From Ditylenchus dipsaci (lineage: Eukaryota > Nematoda > Chromadorea > Rhabditida > Anguinidae), in NCBI GenBank assembly GCA_004194705.1, contig SADC01001366.1, positions 372,001 through 436,000 on the forward strand: DNA of 64,000 nucleotides. Reading direction: 5' to 3'. Both the position numbers and the translations under genes were made by a program. Below, one piece after another: positions 1 through 12,575 of this stretch (positions within the stretch are counted from its first letter, which is position 1; every line of letters begins with the position of its first letter). The notes below the pieces were generated by a model. It worked only from the letters and a program-made list of their open reading frames with translations. It was not told the DNA's origin and ran no database searches.

Positions 1-207
1 GTGAAAAAAAATTTGCTCCAGGTGGACGACCACTGGTTTGGTTGGTGCGTGGATTAACCAGTAGGGTTAAGGCTGAATTATCCAAAAACTGTTAAAATAA
101 CAGAAGTTCTTCACAAGAAAAAAAAGATTAATTTGAAAATAATTTTGTGGACAATTGACCTGTGGACCAATCGACCGCACGCCAAATTACAGCTAAAATA
201 GTTTGGA

Positions 208-415
208 CCAGAAAAAGCCGATTTGCAGCAAAAAAAAAGCCGATTTGCAGCAAAAAAAGTCTTTTTGCAGCGAAAAAAAGAATTTTTGCAGCAAAGAAAA
301 GTTTTTTTGCAGCAAAAAAAGTCTTTTTGCAGCGAAAAAAAGACTTTTTGCAGCAAAGAAAAGTTTTTTTGCAGCAAAAAAAAGTCTTTTTGCAGCAAAA
401 AAAAGCTTTGTCCAT
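208..415. repeat. Short-period tandem repeat, poly-A plus TTTTTGCAGC
   Basis: About ten imperfect copies of a roughly 19-21 base unit made of a T-run, GCAGC and an A-run. Because the unit is nearly self-complementary it produces Lys/Phe/Cys-rich open frames on both strands, which I regard as spurious. Confidence 0.85.
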
Positions 416-498
416 TTTAAAAAGCTCATAGCTCTTTTCTGGTCGTTTGTTAAAATTATGTTTTTTCATCGATTTTTTCCGCCAAAAATAATTGTTTG

Positions 499-625
499 AC
501 ACATAATGTCAGAACGCTATTTTTCGCTTGATCTTCCTGTGGTTTGTTCTCTGGTCTATGGATGACAAGAAGACACAAACCACAGGGGGAGCCAAGCAAA
601 AATAGCGTTTTTAGACATTACATAC
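499..625. mobile_element. Small foldback element (MITE-like)
   Basis: The arms are inverted copies: ATGTCAGAACGCTATTTTTC near 508 pairs with its near reverse complement near 600-618, and CCTGTGGTTTGT near 536 pairs with ACAAACCACAGG near 576. Total about 125 bp. No coding content. Confidence 0.6.
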
Positions 626-2439
626 CAAAACTATCTATTTGCGAAACAGAATTTTGAAAAGTAACATAGAAAAAAGCCTTAAAAACCTAATTAAAAAAAA
701 ACCTAATTTCTGGAAACAACCTGTTTTTTATTTGGTCAACGAGCAAAAAAACAAGGGTAAACCAGGGGTAGGAAAGAACAAATATCTATTGATGTAACAC
801 GAACAGAGTTCTAGTAAAATAAACCCAGGTTAATGAGATAGCGAAGAAGGAACAAACTGATCGAATGACTGATTGCTGTTTTATAGCACTTCGTTCGCCA
901 TTACTATCATTTTTGTTGATGCTGCATGCACCAGCTGGAAATTTTTATAATGGAAAACCCTTGTTTTGACCGAAGTTTGCTGATTAAAAATACTTTTTTC
1001 GGTGAAAAAACAATTTAAGGGAATTTAGTTTGTCAAAGCTTATTTAGGAATTTCTACCAAAATGACAAGCTTAAAAATTTATATAATATATATATAAAAT
1101 TTATGTGGAAAGCAATGATTAATTAAAAAGAAAATGACGCAATATTGACGCATGCGAAAAATCAAAAATCAAACTACAAGGTGTCCAAACAACCTCAAGT
1201 AAAGTGCAAGTAAATTGCCTTTTTGCTTTGAAGACCAAGGTCATTCAATTTTAAAGTAATAAGTATATAGCTGTCTATTCCAAAAGACAGAATTAGAACA
1301 CAGTTTTGTAAACTGGGCATAGTGACTGCCCCGTGGCCGGGACCGTCCGTCGCCGTGCCTTCCGGATTTTCAAACAATGTGACACCCCGTCCACACGAGC
1401 CGTCCTGTCAAAAGTTCACGCGAAGCTGTCTCCCGCAATTTGCCATGGCCGTAGACTCAATTGGTCTTTTACCAAATTTATAATTTTATTTTAATATTCT
1501 GATATATTTTTAGCGTATTCATCAACATAATGCAGTCCAAAAACCATTCTGTAAAGTTTTGCTCACTTTGTTTGTTTTTTGTGTTTATTTTTACATCAAT
1601 TCTGAAAAAGCACTGTGTAAATGTGAAAAAAAATGTTAAGATTTCTTTTTTCCTGGAATGTTCTTTACTTCAAAATTATCAAATAGCAACTTTGCTCGTG
1701 CTATATTTAGCGGTGTTAGTTAACTTTATCGCACTATTATTAAAATTCAAAAATAATTCAAAATTTTTTTAAACTAACAGGTGGAAAAAAAACTGAAACA
1801 TCAACTAAATTTGCACTTCTTAAAGCAGAATAATTCAGGTCCACATCTAACAAAGTTGCTCTACTGCAGCACTCATAAGGCTGCACTGCTATTCAAGTAA
1901 TATAGGAAATGGACTATATATTTATAGTCAAACTTGTTCCAACTATTGAGAGTGTTTTTAGTGCCTCGGTAGATTTAAGTAATATTTTTAATGAATAAAA
2001 AAAATTTTCTCGCAGAAAATGACATTTACTGCATAAATACTTCTTTTCTTGTTTATTTTGGTTGATTTAAAAATAGAATAACTAAAGCCTCACAACAATT
2101 TTTGATGAGGAAGAGTTTTAAAAAGTTTTTAAAGACTTGCTATTTTCTCTGTCTTTGCTATTTCAGAATACGATAGCTTTGAAAGGGTCATGCTTGCGAA
2201 TTTCAACCCAAATTCAAAATAGCTGCAAATATTTTTTGGAACACGAAAACCTTGATGTAAAAACTTGGCTATCAGATTCATAAAAATAAAATTTTTTATT
2301 TTTTTTATTATGTCAATCTCTGATTCAAATGTGTCAAATTCTTTGAATATATCTACGAGATATTTACGGAAGAAGTTTTGATCAATTATCGTTCCATTTT
2401 TAAGGGTGTTGACTAATAATTGTATTAATATTATCTATG
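626..2439. other. Intergenic AT-rich DNA, no gene recognised
   Basis: No supported ORF or RNA gene. The only compositional oddity is a GC-richer island at about 1315-1455 with no recognisable coding signal. The open frame at 1530-1772 is hydrophobic but of ordinary AT-rich composition, with no supporting splice or start context. Confidence 0.5.
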
Positions 2440-2630
2440 CAGTCAAATCTGGTTATAACGAAGTTGGTGGGACCAGACAAAATTTTCGTTATATTGCAAG
2501 CTCGCTATAACGAGACTATGCGGATAAAAACCCTGATTTGGTTGGCCGGCAAAGAAATAAAGGAACAATCACCTATAGTTATCCGGCACCTTATTTATCC
2601 GAGGGGTGCCAGATAATCGAGGTTTGACTG
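2440..2630. mobile_element. Pogo/Tigger-like MITE
   Basis: Termini CAGTCAAATCTGGTTATAAC and ...CGAGGTTTGACTG are inverted repeats, followed on the right by TA. The left flank is TG rather than TA, presumably a mutation. The internal wording (ATAACGAAG, ATCCGGCACC) is typical of pogo-type MITEs seen repeatedly in this window. About 191 bp, non-coding. Confidence 0.7.
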
Positions 2631-2639
2631 TATTGGGAA

Positions 2640-3265
2640 AATTTTTTAAAACATATTTAGTGTCTAACCAGCTGCTTTAAAAAACGTGAACTTTTTGAAC
2701 GCCTGGTAGTTATAATTGAGTTAACAAATTGAAGTTTTTGACTTCAAACAATACAATGTGCTTTTTGCTAATTTTTTGCTTCAAAAGTTGTATCTTCTCA
2801 CCCATATATAACTTATAAATGTAGTATGGAGAATATATTTTGAAAATTCCTTTTGTAATAATTTTTATTTACTAAATTCTAAGCATTGTTTACCCGAGAT
2901 AGCTCATGTTAAGTAAAAACTTGGTATTTGTTTTAGAAAATTTTTACATTGCAAGCTTCCTAACGCTCACTGTTATCAATATTTAAAAGAGTATCACCGT
3001 ACTAGGGCGACTCCGCCTAAGCAGGCGCCTTTTAAAAATTTATCTTTAAGTATTTGCGCACATAGCTTCTTAATGTACATGCCCTTTTAAAAAAACCCTT
3101 GAAAATTTGCCTCTTGGCATTTTGTCCAGTTTCGTATAAGTGAATCCAGTTTTGCGTAGGCGGCTTGCGGACGCTATTTTTTTCAAAATAACTTTTTTTG
3201 CGATATTTTAATAATATATTTTTATCCTTAACATGTCTTTATTCTGTGAAAATATAGTTCTGCTC
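2640..3265. other. Intergenic AT-rich DNA
   Basis: No gene or repeat structure that I can support. Confidence 0.5.
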
Positions 3266-3269
3266 TGCC

Positions 3270-3715
3270 AAAAAATATTTGGTTCTATATGTGTTCGAGG
3301 GATCCTCGAAAAAATATGCCTTGGTCCCCCTGTTGTTTATTTTTGTGATTTTAAGCTAAGATTCAGGCAGGAATTGGCTAGCGTATGTTAGAAGCCAGCG
3401 TATTTTATGTTAAACACATGTCTTACTTGTAAGCTTATGGGATGATCCATATGTATTGAAGCGAAAACTTCTCCATATAAGTGTAATTGCAGGATTTTAC
3501 ATAAGGAAATGTCTATTTTTCTTGAGTCTAGAAATTTATCTTGCTATAGACCTACGAGCAAAAATCCATGTTTGAGTCCGTTTAAACATTTGCTGGCTAA
3601 GTCTTGCCTAAACCTAAGCCTAAAGATTACAAAAATAAACAACAGGGGGACCAAGGCATATTTTTTCGGATGTCCCTTGAACACATATAGAGCCAAATAT
3701 TTCGTAAATAATATG
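3270..3715. mobile_element. Foldback element containing the GGGGGACCAAGGC motif
   Basis: The left arm (near 3281-3360, reading TATGCCTTGGTCCCCCTGTT) and the right arm (near 3640-3712, reading AACAGGGGGACCAAGGCATA) are inverted, and outer words such as TTCTATATGTGTTCGAGGGA pair across. The same GGGGACCAAGGC word recurs near 36500, 40830, 44050 and 51510, so this is a dispersed family. Confidence 0.65.
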
Positions 3716-4113
3716 TCTTCTCAAAATATAATTCATCAAAACTGGGTTTGATTTAAAAGACCATGAAAAAGCAACGCAGTTTGCCTAGCTCTTTCTAATC
3801 CTTGCTCGGATTTAAAATATGTGCGTGAAACTCTAACCCTTCATGCAGTCTTATAAATCCAAAACCGGTTAAATTCCAGGCTGATCTCAAAACTTTTGAG
3901 CGCTCAACCAATTCCAAAAATCAAAATATTTGGAGCTCGTGAAAGTTAGGAAAACGCAGCAAACTAATTTCAAAAATATATATTCGCTCTAAGCTGAGAT
4001 ATTGGTGAAAAAATTGCGAAAGGCTTATTATTACAGAGAGGCTAATTAGTAAAGAAAATACGGCATGCTTTTTTTTAAAAGCCTGCATCTTTATTTTTTA
4101 TAATGATAAAGTA

Positions 4114-4997
4114 TCAGTTCGTGGTACTTTTGATTCGTGGCACTATCGATTCATGGCACTATCGATTCGTGGCTATTGATTCGTGGCACTATCGATTCGT
4201 GGTATTATCGATTCGTGATACTTTTCATTTGTGACTGATTAAAACACTTTTCGTCTCTGAAAAGCCTCCTTTTTAAGATTATTGAACTGCATCAGATTCA
4301 CATCTTTCTGTATCGGATGGTGGTTTTATTCCCATTTATCTTTCTTGGAATCGTTGGCCATCGCGAGCGCCGTTCAGGATCTCTCTCGACATTGTTCAAA
4401 TCAAGGATGCTACAAGTCAAATCTTCACCACGAGTTGAGTAATATTAAAGTGAGGGTCACTGGTGCCATAAATACCTGCTTAGGCTGATCGATCAATCAA
4501 CCGTTGTTCAGAGAGGTTTGGGGTTTTCAGTCCTATTTTGAGAAGTTTGGAATGTTGTGGGGCATTTTCGAGGTTGGAAAGTGCATATCTGATGCAAAAG
4601 AAGTAATTATGATGCAGACAAATCTGATACAAGAAAAAGTACCATGCGAATGATTCCACACATTTCTGGTCGACCACCTTAGGGTGGGTGGATACCAGAG
4701 TATTGAGATTCTAAATTTTGGTCTCAACAAAGCGTTTTCAGCACACAGTTTTAGTTTGGATAGAATTTTTTATTTGTTTCTTAGAGATCATAAAAATTGT
4801 GGACGAATTGACCATGAATGAATTGCCAGTGGACGAATAGACCTAGAGCCAACTAGACATTTCCAACAGAAAAGGAGAATTTTTGGGGTCGAAAAGTATT
4901 TTAACCAGTCACAAATGAAAAGTACCACGAATCGATAGTACCACGTATCGATAGTGGCACGTATCGATTGCCACGAATCAAAAGTACCACAAACTGA
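4114..4997. mobile_element. TA-flanked element with ATCGATTCGTGGCACT subterminal arrays
   Basis: Inverted termini TCAGTTCGTGGTACTTTTGA and the complement of TCAGTTTGTGGTACTTTTGA, both flanked by TA. Each end carries several direct copies of a word around ATTCGTGGCACTATCG (about six on the left, four on the right). The interior (4240-4915) shows no recognisable transposase. It includes a segment around 4675-4870 that is also present, inverted, inside the 6.8-8.6 kb element. Confidence 0.7.
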
Positions 4998-5350
4998 TAG
5001 TCGTTCTTTAAAATAGCTTACAACAAGAAAAAAATATTGCGTGTAGCTATTCATAAAAAGTAGTACGGGAAAACATTCTTTCATGAGTAACCTCAAATAT
5101 CTTACTCTTGCTGTTCGGTTTTATCTATTTTTCGTCAATTTCAATCCTTGTAAACCCCAGACCCCATATTTAGATAAATAAGCTCCCACTTCTCATCTGT
5201 AATCTTCACAATAAGTCTTACATTCTGTCTTCACATCTCTTAGAATCCATTTATAACAAAAAAACGGGAAGTGTAATGCTGTGTTCACAGTAATTAGTCA
5301 AGGTCACATCGACATCAACTTAAAAGCTCTATTAAAAACAAGATTTTCGG

Positions 5351-5551
5351 CGCAACTGGAATATACCCCACCCAATAATTTAAGATTAGGCTTTGACTCA
5401 CGCCCGTAGGCTTAGGTTCAGAACCTATATATTACTAGAAAAGGCTTTTGTATAATTTTTTTTCAAAAAATGGTGGTTCTAGGTGCCTCGAAAAATGATT
5501 GGGGAGGGTATATTCCAGTAGCTTTTTTGGAAGGGTTATATTCCAGTAGCG
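5351..5551. mobile_element. MITE with CAACTGGAATATACCCC termini
   Basis: Left end CGCAACTGGAATATACCCC and right end GGGTTATATTCCAGTAGCG are inverted, with a second inner copy GGGTATATTCCAGTAGC. A closely similar element lies at 12013-12204. Confidence 0.7.
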
Positions 5552-6790
5552 TCGGATGAAATAGCGTCGTTAAATCGAGTTACGTTATACGAGCGTCGAC
5601 TGTATGTCCGTTTTTATTTATCAATTGTGCTTTTTTTAGCTTACCGTATTTATTCTAACTTGTACGAGTCGCTTATTATCTATTTTTCGACTTTGAAAAA
5701 TGTAGTAGAATTATTGTTAAAACAAACTGCAATAATCATAGTTTAACACACTAATTTTACCGTAATAGGTAGTTCTCTAATATAGACTGGGGACGTATTA
5801 GTTACTCAAGTACAAAACACATAAAATCATTTTTATAATCACGTTTTCATAAACAAATCCGTTATTTTGTATTTAAACAATTTTCGGGGCCGTTTTTTTG
5901 TGCTTTTTTAAAACTATAGAGTTTCACAATTTTTTCTTTCCAAATGTCTGTTCCCTTTGTAACCCCTAATTAATCGCACGGATTAACTTTCAAAGTGTAA
6001 GGTACTAGCAAATAGGCTATTTTTAATTTTTATATGAAATTTGTACCAACCGCTTATTAATTTCAATATTCTCTCAAATTTTAGTTCGGTTGAAGCGAAA
6101 ATTATCCATGTGATTTTTGATCTCAAATAAATATCAAAAGACAAGGTGGAACTTATATTCTACCAACTTGAAGCGCCTATAACTTTTCACAACTTACAGC
6201 TTAATAAGCTATAGCTTTTTTGTAAGCTTTGAATCTCCGGTTCCGTTCAACATTAAAATAAACATCTTACTGAAACTTAGCGCTGAGATATGTTTATTAC
6301 AAGCGAACATGACAATTTTCCAGAAAAATACAGGGTGTTTAATTTTTTTAGAATTTAAAACTAAAAGTTGATTTTTAGATTTTATACCAAAATAGTTCCA
6401 GCGCTACGTTGATCAAGAGCTACAATCTAACTTTGCAGATTTTTTTGAATGTAAGAATGTTAAGATATGACATAGTGAAAAAACATTACCGTGAAAAATC
6501 AATCGATTGTAGAAAACTTGAATTTTGCTCATTTTTACAGATTATCATAAAATAAAATCCATACCTCAATAGTTTAACATTTAACAAAAAATCATGTAAA
6601 AATTAGTTTTGTATCTCTTGATCTGAGCTAAATCGTAGCACTAAGATGTTATTAGAGATCGCGACGATTAATCAAAATTTTGACTACTACACCTGTAGTT
6701 TGCTAAAAAGGAAATGTTTCCTTTGAATGAGCGTATCTCAGCACCAATGCTAAATAAATGGTTATTTTTGATGTCAACGAAACCTGAGGC
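5552..6790. other. Intergenic AT-rich DNA with one MITE end
   Basis: Near 5570-5605 the words ATCGAGTTACGTTATACGAG and GTCGACTGTA look like the right end of a pogo-like MITE without a visible partner. Otherwise nothing supportable. Confidence 0.5.
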
Positions 6791-6793
6791 TTA

Positions 6794-8633
6794 TGCCTAG
6801 TTCACAATGGTGGACTGCAGTCGCCACCCTCACTCCGGACTCACAATCCGCAGTGAGAGTGGCGACTGTTGTGTGTTCACAATAGGAATGTTAGAGTGCG
6901 GACTTACAATCTGCACTGAGTGAGGATTGTTTTTCATTTGAAGTGAGGATTGTTGTTCATTTTGGATAGGATGTCTTTTCAAAAGACTATATTTTTTTTA
7001 TCCAATTAAGATTTATTAAAATTAATTAGCCATCAAATTTGTGACAACCATATTTTTTCTGTACTCTCACTTCATTCTCTTATGTTTCTAGTGCGATTTT
7101 CGAACAATGCAAACAAAGCAGGAAATGAAAAAAGGATCTAGTGATGATCTAGCAACGCGCAATTCCGCCATCATTCAGAAAGTCCGAGAATTTGATCTTC
7201 GCCATTTTGGCCTGTTCTTACCGGGTGTTGCTCAAGCCGTTAGAGACAAAAATATCCAACACCGATAACATCATAAAAGCTTGCCTTGCCCTTCACAATT
7301 TCAATGTTAGGCACGCAGCAGTTCGCTCACCGCAAAGTTTGCTTTTTCGGCTTTAATTTTTTCCAAACTGTTTCACCTTATAGATCTGGCCGACACAAAC
7401 GATCAAGCTAATGGAGGATGGAGAGAACAAATAGAGGGACTTTTAAGCGCTGCGCCAGATAGCAACTACGTGACTCAAGATGGCAAGAATATTCAACAAA
7501 AGCTAATGGAGTACTTTAATGGAGCTGGATCCGTTGAATGGCAAGAAGAACGAATTGGATGGCGCGGAATTTAAATATTCTCTAATTTGCTGTTGTAATT
7601 GTTGTGAGATAGCCGAAAATATGTTTTCTGTTGAGTTATTGCGACTGTTTTGCCAAATAAAACATTTTGTCGATTGAAAGGCTTATAGACTGTTTACATA
7701 AGTTCATGCGAATGCATAGTGATTTGGCTAAAATTGTACGGATGATCCTTTGGCGCCTACCTACAGCGTGCGGTTATTTCGTCCACAAAAATTTAATGAT
7801 CTCTTAGTGCGAAACAAACTTTTTTATACATCCAAAATCATGTGCTGAAAACGGCTTGTTGAGACCATAATGCTATTTCGACTAACCAGAATCTCAATAC
7901 CTCAGACTGGTACCCACTCCAAAGAGTTCGACCCCAAATATTAGAGAATTATTCTCAATTAGCATGAAATCAATTCTATTTGGCCAAAATGATTCCCTGA
8001 GTACGTTAGGAAAGATAAAAAAGTTATTTTTCTCTCGTCAAATTTTTAGGCTGTACTCATATTGTCCAGCTGGACGAATTGACTCGTGAACGAATTGACC
8101 ATGGGCTAGTTGTCCTAGTACCGTTACCTACATGTAAATTTTGGACATTTTTACTCATTTTTTTAGAAATCAACATTACAATAGAACATAATGATGGAGA
8201 AAAAATTGTACATACACAATTCACACTTTACCATCCTGAGTGTGGATTGTAAGTGTGGATTGTGAGTGAGGATTGTAATCTTTTTTGCAATTTTTGGTCG
8301 CAAAATTATTATGCGATCCTTCATATTTTGGTACCAAAATGTTGCTCTGGATCTTAGCTTCATTTTGGTTATAAGAGCAATACAGAAACTAATAAAAAAA
8401 ACAAAAATAAACGCCGTGAATAGTTTTGGATGAGAGTGGCGACTGCAGTCCGCACTCAATTTACAACAATCCACAGTCGCAACCCCGGACTGCAGTCTTC
8501 ATTGTGAACACACAACAGTCCACAGTCCTCACTGCGGACTTCAATCCCGAGTGACGACTGTGGATTGTTGTGTGTTCACAATGAGGACTGCAATCCGGGG
8601 TGGCGACTGCAGTCTTCTATTGTGAACAACGCA
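6794..8633. mobile_element. PIF/Harbinger DNA transposon, TTA target duplication
   Basis: The left end (from 6794, TGCCTAGTTCACAAT) and right end (to 8633, ATTGTGAACAACGCA) are inverted repeats. They are flanked by identical TTA trinucleotides at 6791-6793 and 8634-8636, the duplication expected for this superfamily. Subterminal blocks repeat GGACTGCAGTCGCCACCC-type words in both orientations (6820-6950; 8225-8620). A Harbinger-like transposase C-terminus remains inside. Length about 1.84 kb. Confidence 0.8.
7140..7574 (+). pseudogene. Harbinger-like transposase C-terminal remnant
   Basis: Near 7261 the frame reads TDNIIKACLALHNFNVRHAA. This matches the conserved (V/I)xAC..LHNF block near the end of HARBI1/PIF DDE transposases. 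After a putative intron of about 55-60 bases ending in TTATAG at about 7384, the frame continues DLADTNDQANGGWREQIEGL and ends WQEERIGWRGI followed by TAA at 7572-7574. Upstream in-frame material at 7140-7260 is broken by a stop just before the LHNF block. The catalytic N-terminal two-thirds is missing, so this is a decayed copy. Confidence 0.6.
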
Positions 8634-8639
8634 TTAGAA

Positions 8640-9320
8640 CTATCAAATGAACAATAAGTTCTTGCTCATTTGTTGGAGTTTTAGGGGTATTTTACGGGCA
8701 TTAAAAATCGGCTGTAATATAAGGTTCACAGTGTTCACAGTTTAAGGTGTTTTAATCTTAGTTAATTACATAATTTCGGTTTTTTAATAAAAAATAATAA
8801 TTCAGCTATATTATAAATTTCTGTTGTCACGTCATTTCCAACACGTTCAACCAATTACCCCTTTTTTACCAATATATTGCACTGCTAAAATGTAATAATC
8901 GTCAAAATGGACAATTTTCCAAAATCAGTTATAACTTTTTTTAAACAAAAATGGCAGTGCAAAAGTTTTCGAATAGATGGTTGAACAAAAAATTAAGAGC
9001 ATGGGGAAAAAGTTGTGCGAAAAAGAAATATGGGAGAAAAAGTTTGATCATCCTGTACTTCTGCCATGCTTTACTATTTTATTTAGTAGACTTCAAATGA
9101 ACACCACTACTATTATTTTGCCAGACCAAAGTTTAGATGAGATTTTGGCATCTCCATTGTTACGGATTTTCGGGGCAACTAGCTATGCTATGGTATGTTT
9201 TTTTTATGTTTGTCTGGAACTTTTTCATATTTCAAGTTTCTCAGCTGTCACTTTGCTCAATATGTCTCAACTAGGTGGACTGGCGCCTTACAGGCGCCTA
9301 ATAATTTGCCCATAAGTATC
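8640..9320. other. Intergenic AT-rich DNA
   Basis: Open frame 8977-9315 (+) has no recognisable domain and no splice context. I see no other feature. Confidence 0.4.
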
Positions 9321-9329
9321 AAAAACCCC

Positions 9330-9655
9330 CTAAAATACCCTGCACGACGAACCTAAAAATTAAGTGACGTCTCAGGGGTGTCGGCCAAATGAGCCGTGCG
9401 ATAACTCAAAATGTAGCTCAGAATTAGCGCTACAACGTAACGTTGAGCTTTTCCCGACTTCGGTACAAAAATCCCGAAAAAAACCCTTACTATTCAAAAA
9501 AATGCCCAAAGGGTCAAAAACCGTGCACGACGAACCTTAAAATTAAGTGACGTCTCAGGGTGTCGGCCAAATGAGCCGTGCGATAACTCAAAATGTGGCC
9601 AAGGATTCGGGCTACAACGTAACGTTGAGCTTTTCCCGAGTTCTTATCAGAAAAC
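9330..9655. repeat. Two-copy direct repeat, about 186-base period
   Basis: The block running from GCACGACGAACC (9342 and 9526) through AAGTGACGTCTCAGGG, GTCGGCCAAATGAGCCGTGC, CTACAACGTAACGTTGAGC and TTTTCCCGA occurs twice in tandem with a few substitutions and gaps. No coding meaning is evident. Confidence 0.8.
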
Positions 9656-9659
9656 GCGA

Positions 9660-10354
9660 AAAAAATACAAAAAAACCAAAAACGTGACAGACAGAATGAC
9701 AAACATTGTCCAAATACTATATAGAGATTTGGTACTGATCTTTGTGCTCGTCAAAGTAATTAAATTTTTCAAACCCAATTTTGTGGCATTCTATTTTTTT
9801 CAACAAATTTTTAGATTTTTTTTTAAATTAACTTATAATCTTGGCTACAACATGAAAGATCAACTTGAAAACCCTAAAAACTGTGAAAAACAGAATGCCA
9901 GAAATTTTTGTTTTAAAAAATGCTTTGAAATTTCGGCATGACCTAATATATTTTCCAAATCTAGGGTCATCAGAGGTTCTACAAACTAGCTTTCTTTAAA
10001 ATTTGCTGGCAAATGATAGCTTGCGACTTAATTTGCCAAATAGTTCAATTGATAATTGCAGTGCCGATTACATACACCGGTCAACAGGTTGGATAAATTT
10101 TTGCGGATTTAAAAAACTTTGTCGAGTAAAAACTTAAAAAAGATAGCATTTATTATCTAAAAATTTCAATTTCATTAACGGGTTTCTCATGTGCTAAAAA
10201 AATTCGACCCTACTTGTATATAGTCATCTCTCCCCAATGACCTTTTTAAAAAAAGTATTCCCAAAACCCTATATCGACTCAAAATCACCTCAGACGCTCA
10301 AAAAATGAGTTGTTTTTGTTCCAGTCTTTTTGTTCTAGTCTACAAAAATAAAGT
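9660..10354. other. Intergenic AT-rich DNA
   Basis: No supported gene. Short open frames here are low-complexity Phe/Asn/Lys-rich. Confidence 0.4.
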
Positions 10355-10580
10355 TTGTTAGGTTGAGATGCGCACACACGCATATCTTAGACACAAATCC
10401 CTCGAAAGTGACTCTGGATGCATGAAAAGCATGTATATCAGAGTTTCTTTATGCAGTATGCCCCAGTATTCAAAACTATGTTCAACATCTTCTTGTTAGT
10501 GGGCCCTGTGTGACTAGTGCCCCCCTCTTATTATTCCGTTACCCTCCCTATACAGCCCTTAGTCCCTTTAAAAATGTTAT
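10355..10580. repeat. Partial copy of the GATGCGCAC foldback family
   Basis: Contains the family's right-arm words: GAGATGCGCACACACGCAT, CTTAGACACAAATCCCTCGA, AGTGACTCTGGATGCATGAA and the CAGTATTCAAAACTATGTTC block. The same words occur at about 18.4, 33.0, 37.7, 39.3 and 59.7 kb. Confidence 0.75.
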
Positions 10581-10782
10581 GGCGCCAATTAAAAAAAACA
10601 TTTTTTTTCGATATTTTTTTGATTTATTTTTTGCCTTGGTTACCCAAGGCAAACCAAAAAAAAATTCAAAAAATTGCTTTCCCACATCTAAAAACGTTTT
10701 TTTCTACCCGTTTCACGGCATGCGATTTTTTGCACATGACTTACCTGATTAAAGTGAATTTGAACTTAAAAAAACGCATATA

Positions 10783-10997
10783 CAGGGCTCCGAATCGTCC
10801 TTTTTAAAAAGATTTGTCCTTTTTTTGGCACCCAAATCTTTTTTTATTTTTGAACTTTTTAGTCAAAATCTTTTTTTTTCGCTTCAAAATGGCAACAAGC
10901 ACTGGATAAAATGACCCTTTTACTCCAAAAGTAGTCAAAATGTCCTTTTTTTACCCGAATGTTATTTTTTTTTTTAAATTTTTCATTCGGAGCCCTG
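10783..10997. mobile_element. hAT-type MITE with 8-bp target duplication
   Basis: Termini CAGGGCTCCGAAT and ATTCGGAGCCCTG are perfect inverted repeats. They are flanked by the identical octamer CGCATATA at 10775-10782 and 10998-11005. Length 215 bp, non-coding, with AAATCTTTTT words in the body. Decayed relatives lacking clear ends occur near 52370-52500 and 54180-54320. Confidence 0.85.
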
Positions 10998-11005
10998 CGC
11001 ATATA

Positions 11006-12012
11006 TATTAAATTATTACTGGATCAGAACATGATCAATCGCGTAGTTTATCATTGCGACCCGGAAAATATTGAGGTTTCCAAATCTTCCAAAAACTTTA
11101 AATTTTTCTTATTGAACTTTTTTTTCAAAACTACCTTTCTCAAAAAGAAATTTATTGCAGGTATATGGCTACACTCTTTGGTTGTACGGATTTGGCTTTT
11201 TTGACACAGTAGCTTACAATTGTAAGCATTTTTATGAAATTTATCAACTAAATGCTTTAGCTAACTTATTTATTTAGCAACTTTATATTTTTCGTTCGTA
11301 ATGACGATCAACCGCCTGACTGTCTTCTTTTTTCCCAGGCTTAACTACTACTTTTTTTTCAAAACCATATATTTACTTGTAAGCAGTATTGTATTGTTCA
11401 ATTGACTGATATATTAGTTTTTAGGACAATTACTTTTGTTTGGCTTTATGTGTTCATTTTTGTGGCTAGTGTAAATTTAATTGGCTGTAGGAAGTCATTT
11501 TCAGAGACAGGTGATCGGTTTTTTGCTTTAAAATCAATACATCTACATGTAAATTGTGTTTTTAGGATTTTATTATTATCACGACTGTAGAGCTGATTTT
11601 TCTGTCTTTCCATGGGACGAATCTTCAGCAAATTCTTTGCCTACAATGCCTCTAGCAGGTCAGATGATAAGAACGGTAAGAGAGTACAGTCGAGTCCCGC
11701 TATAACACCAAACCCCAGAATAACGCCATCGTGGGACAAATTTGGTAGGTCGATAAGGAAACATCATAAAGTCTAGCCCCAATTTAACGCTACCAGCTAT
11801 AACATCCCCCCACTACAGTATCAACCAATGAAGTTACTCGCGCTACAACGCCATTTTCCATTGGAGCAAAAAATCCTAGAAAAATTTGAATTCAACAATA
11901 AAATGTAAAATACTCAGTCACACCGAAGCGCCAGCGAAACATCTAAAAACATTGAAAATAAATAGAACCAAGAGCAGACCATCGTATTTTTTAGATCAAT
12001 GAATAAAACTTC
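11006..12012. other. Intergenic DNA with one pogo-like MITE end
   Basis: At about 11688 TA is followed by CAGTCGAGTCCCGCTATAAC, a pogo-like MITE left terminus. Further ATAACGCC-type words run to about 11850. The right terminus is not clear. Nothing else supported. Confidence 0.5.
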
Positions 12013-12204
12013 GGCGTTACTGGAATATACCCCACCCAATAATTCAGGCTTAGGCTTTGACTTTGGTCTCAGGGCCTATCCATCATTAGCAAGGGCTTTT
12101 GTACAACTTTTTTTTTTAAAAATAGTGGTTTTAAGTACCCTCAAAAATTATTAAGGAGGGTATATTCCAGTAGTTTTTTTCGGCTGGGGTATATTCCAGT
12201 AGCG
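12013..12204. mobile_element. MITE with TACTGGAATATACCCC termini
   Basis: Left GCGTTACTGGAATATACCCC and right GGGGTATATTCCAGTAGCG are inverted. Internal words match the 5351-5551 copy (TTAGGCTTTGACT; TTTTGTACAACTTTTTTTT). Confidence 0.75.
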
Positions 12205-12575
12205 TCAAAACTTCTTTTCATGTTATCTAAGCCAAAGATTATAAGCTAGCCATTATTTTGTTTCTAAAAATTTTTTTTGATTTTTTTTGTTATCAAAGAG
12301 TTATTATAACACTGTTATATTCTGTATTAGGAGCATATAGATTCGGTTATTGTTTTCACGTCTATATGTTTTGTGTTAGCCAAGTTTAAATAATTTTGAA
12401 ATGAAGTATATCGTAGCACTATACACAAGGGCGTAGTAAATACGTTTCGCCAATTTTTCTCATACCAAGTAAATTTCAGTTCAGCTCCTATGCTAGCACT
12501 TACCTACCTTTAGTTATGCTGATGTCTTACCTGTCTATATTCATCTACATTCGCTGTTTTATGTCTGACTTACCT

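Noticed and set aside
111..502. Several overlapping Lys/Phe/Cys-rich open frames on both strands
   Set aside because: All derive from the tandem poly-A plus GCAGC repeat at 208-415. They occur in many frames on both strands and lack start or splice context.
1310..1455. GC-rich island as an exon
   Set aside because: No frame gives a recognisable domain and no consistent splice signals flank it. Left as a compositional note only.
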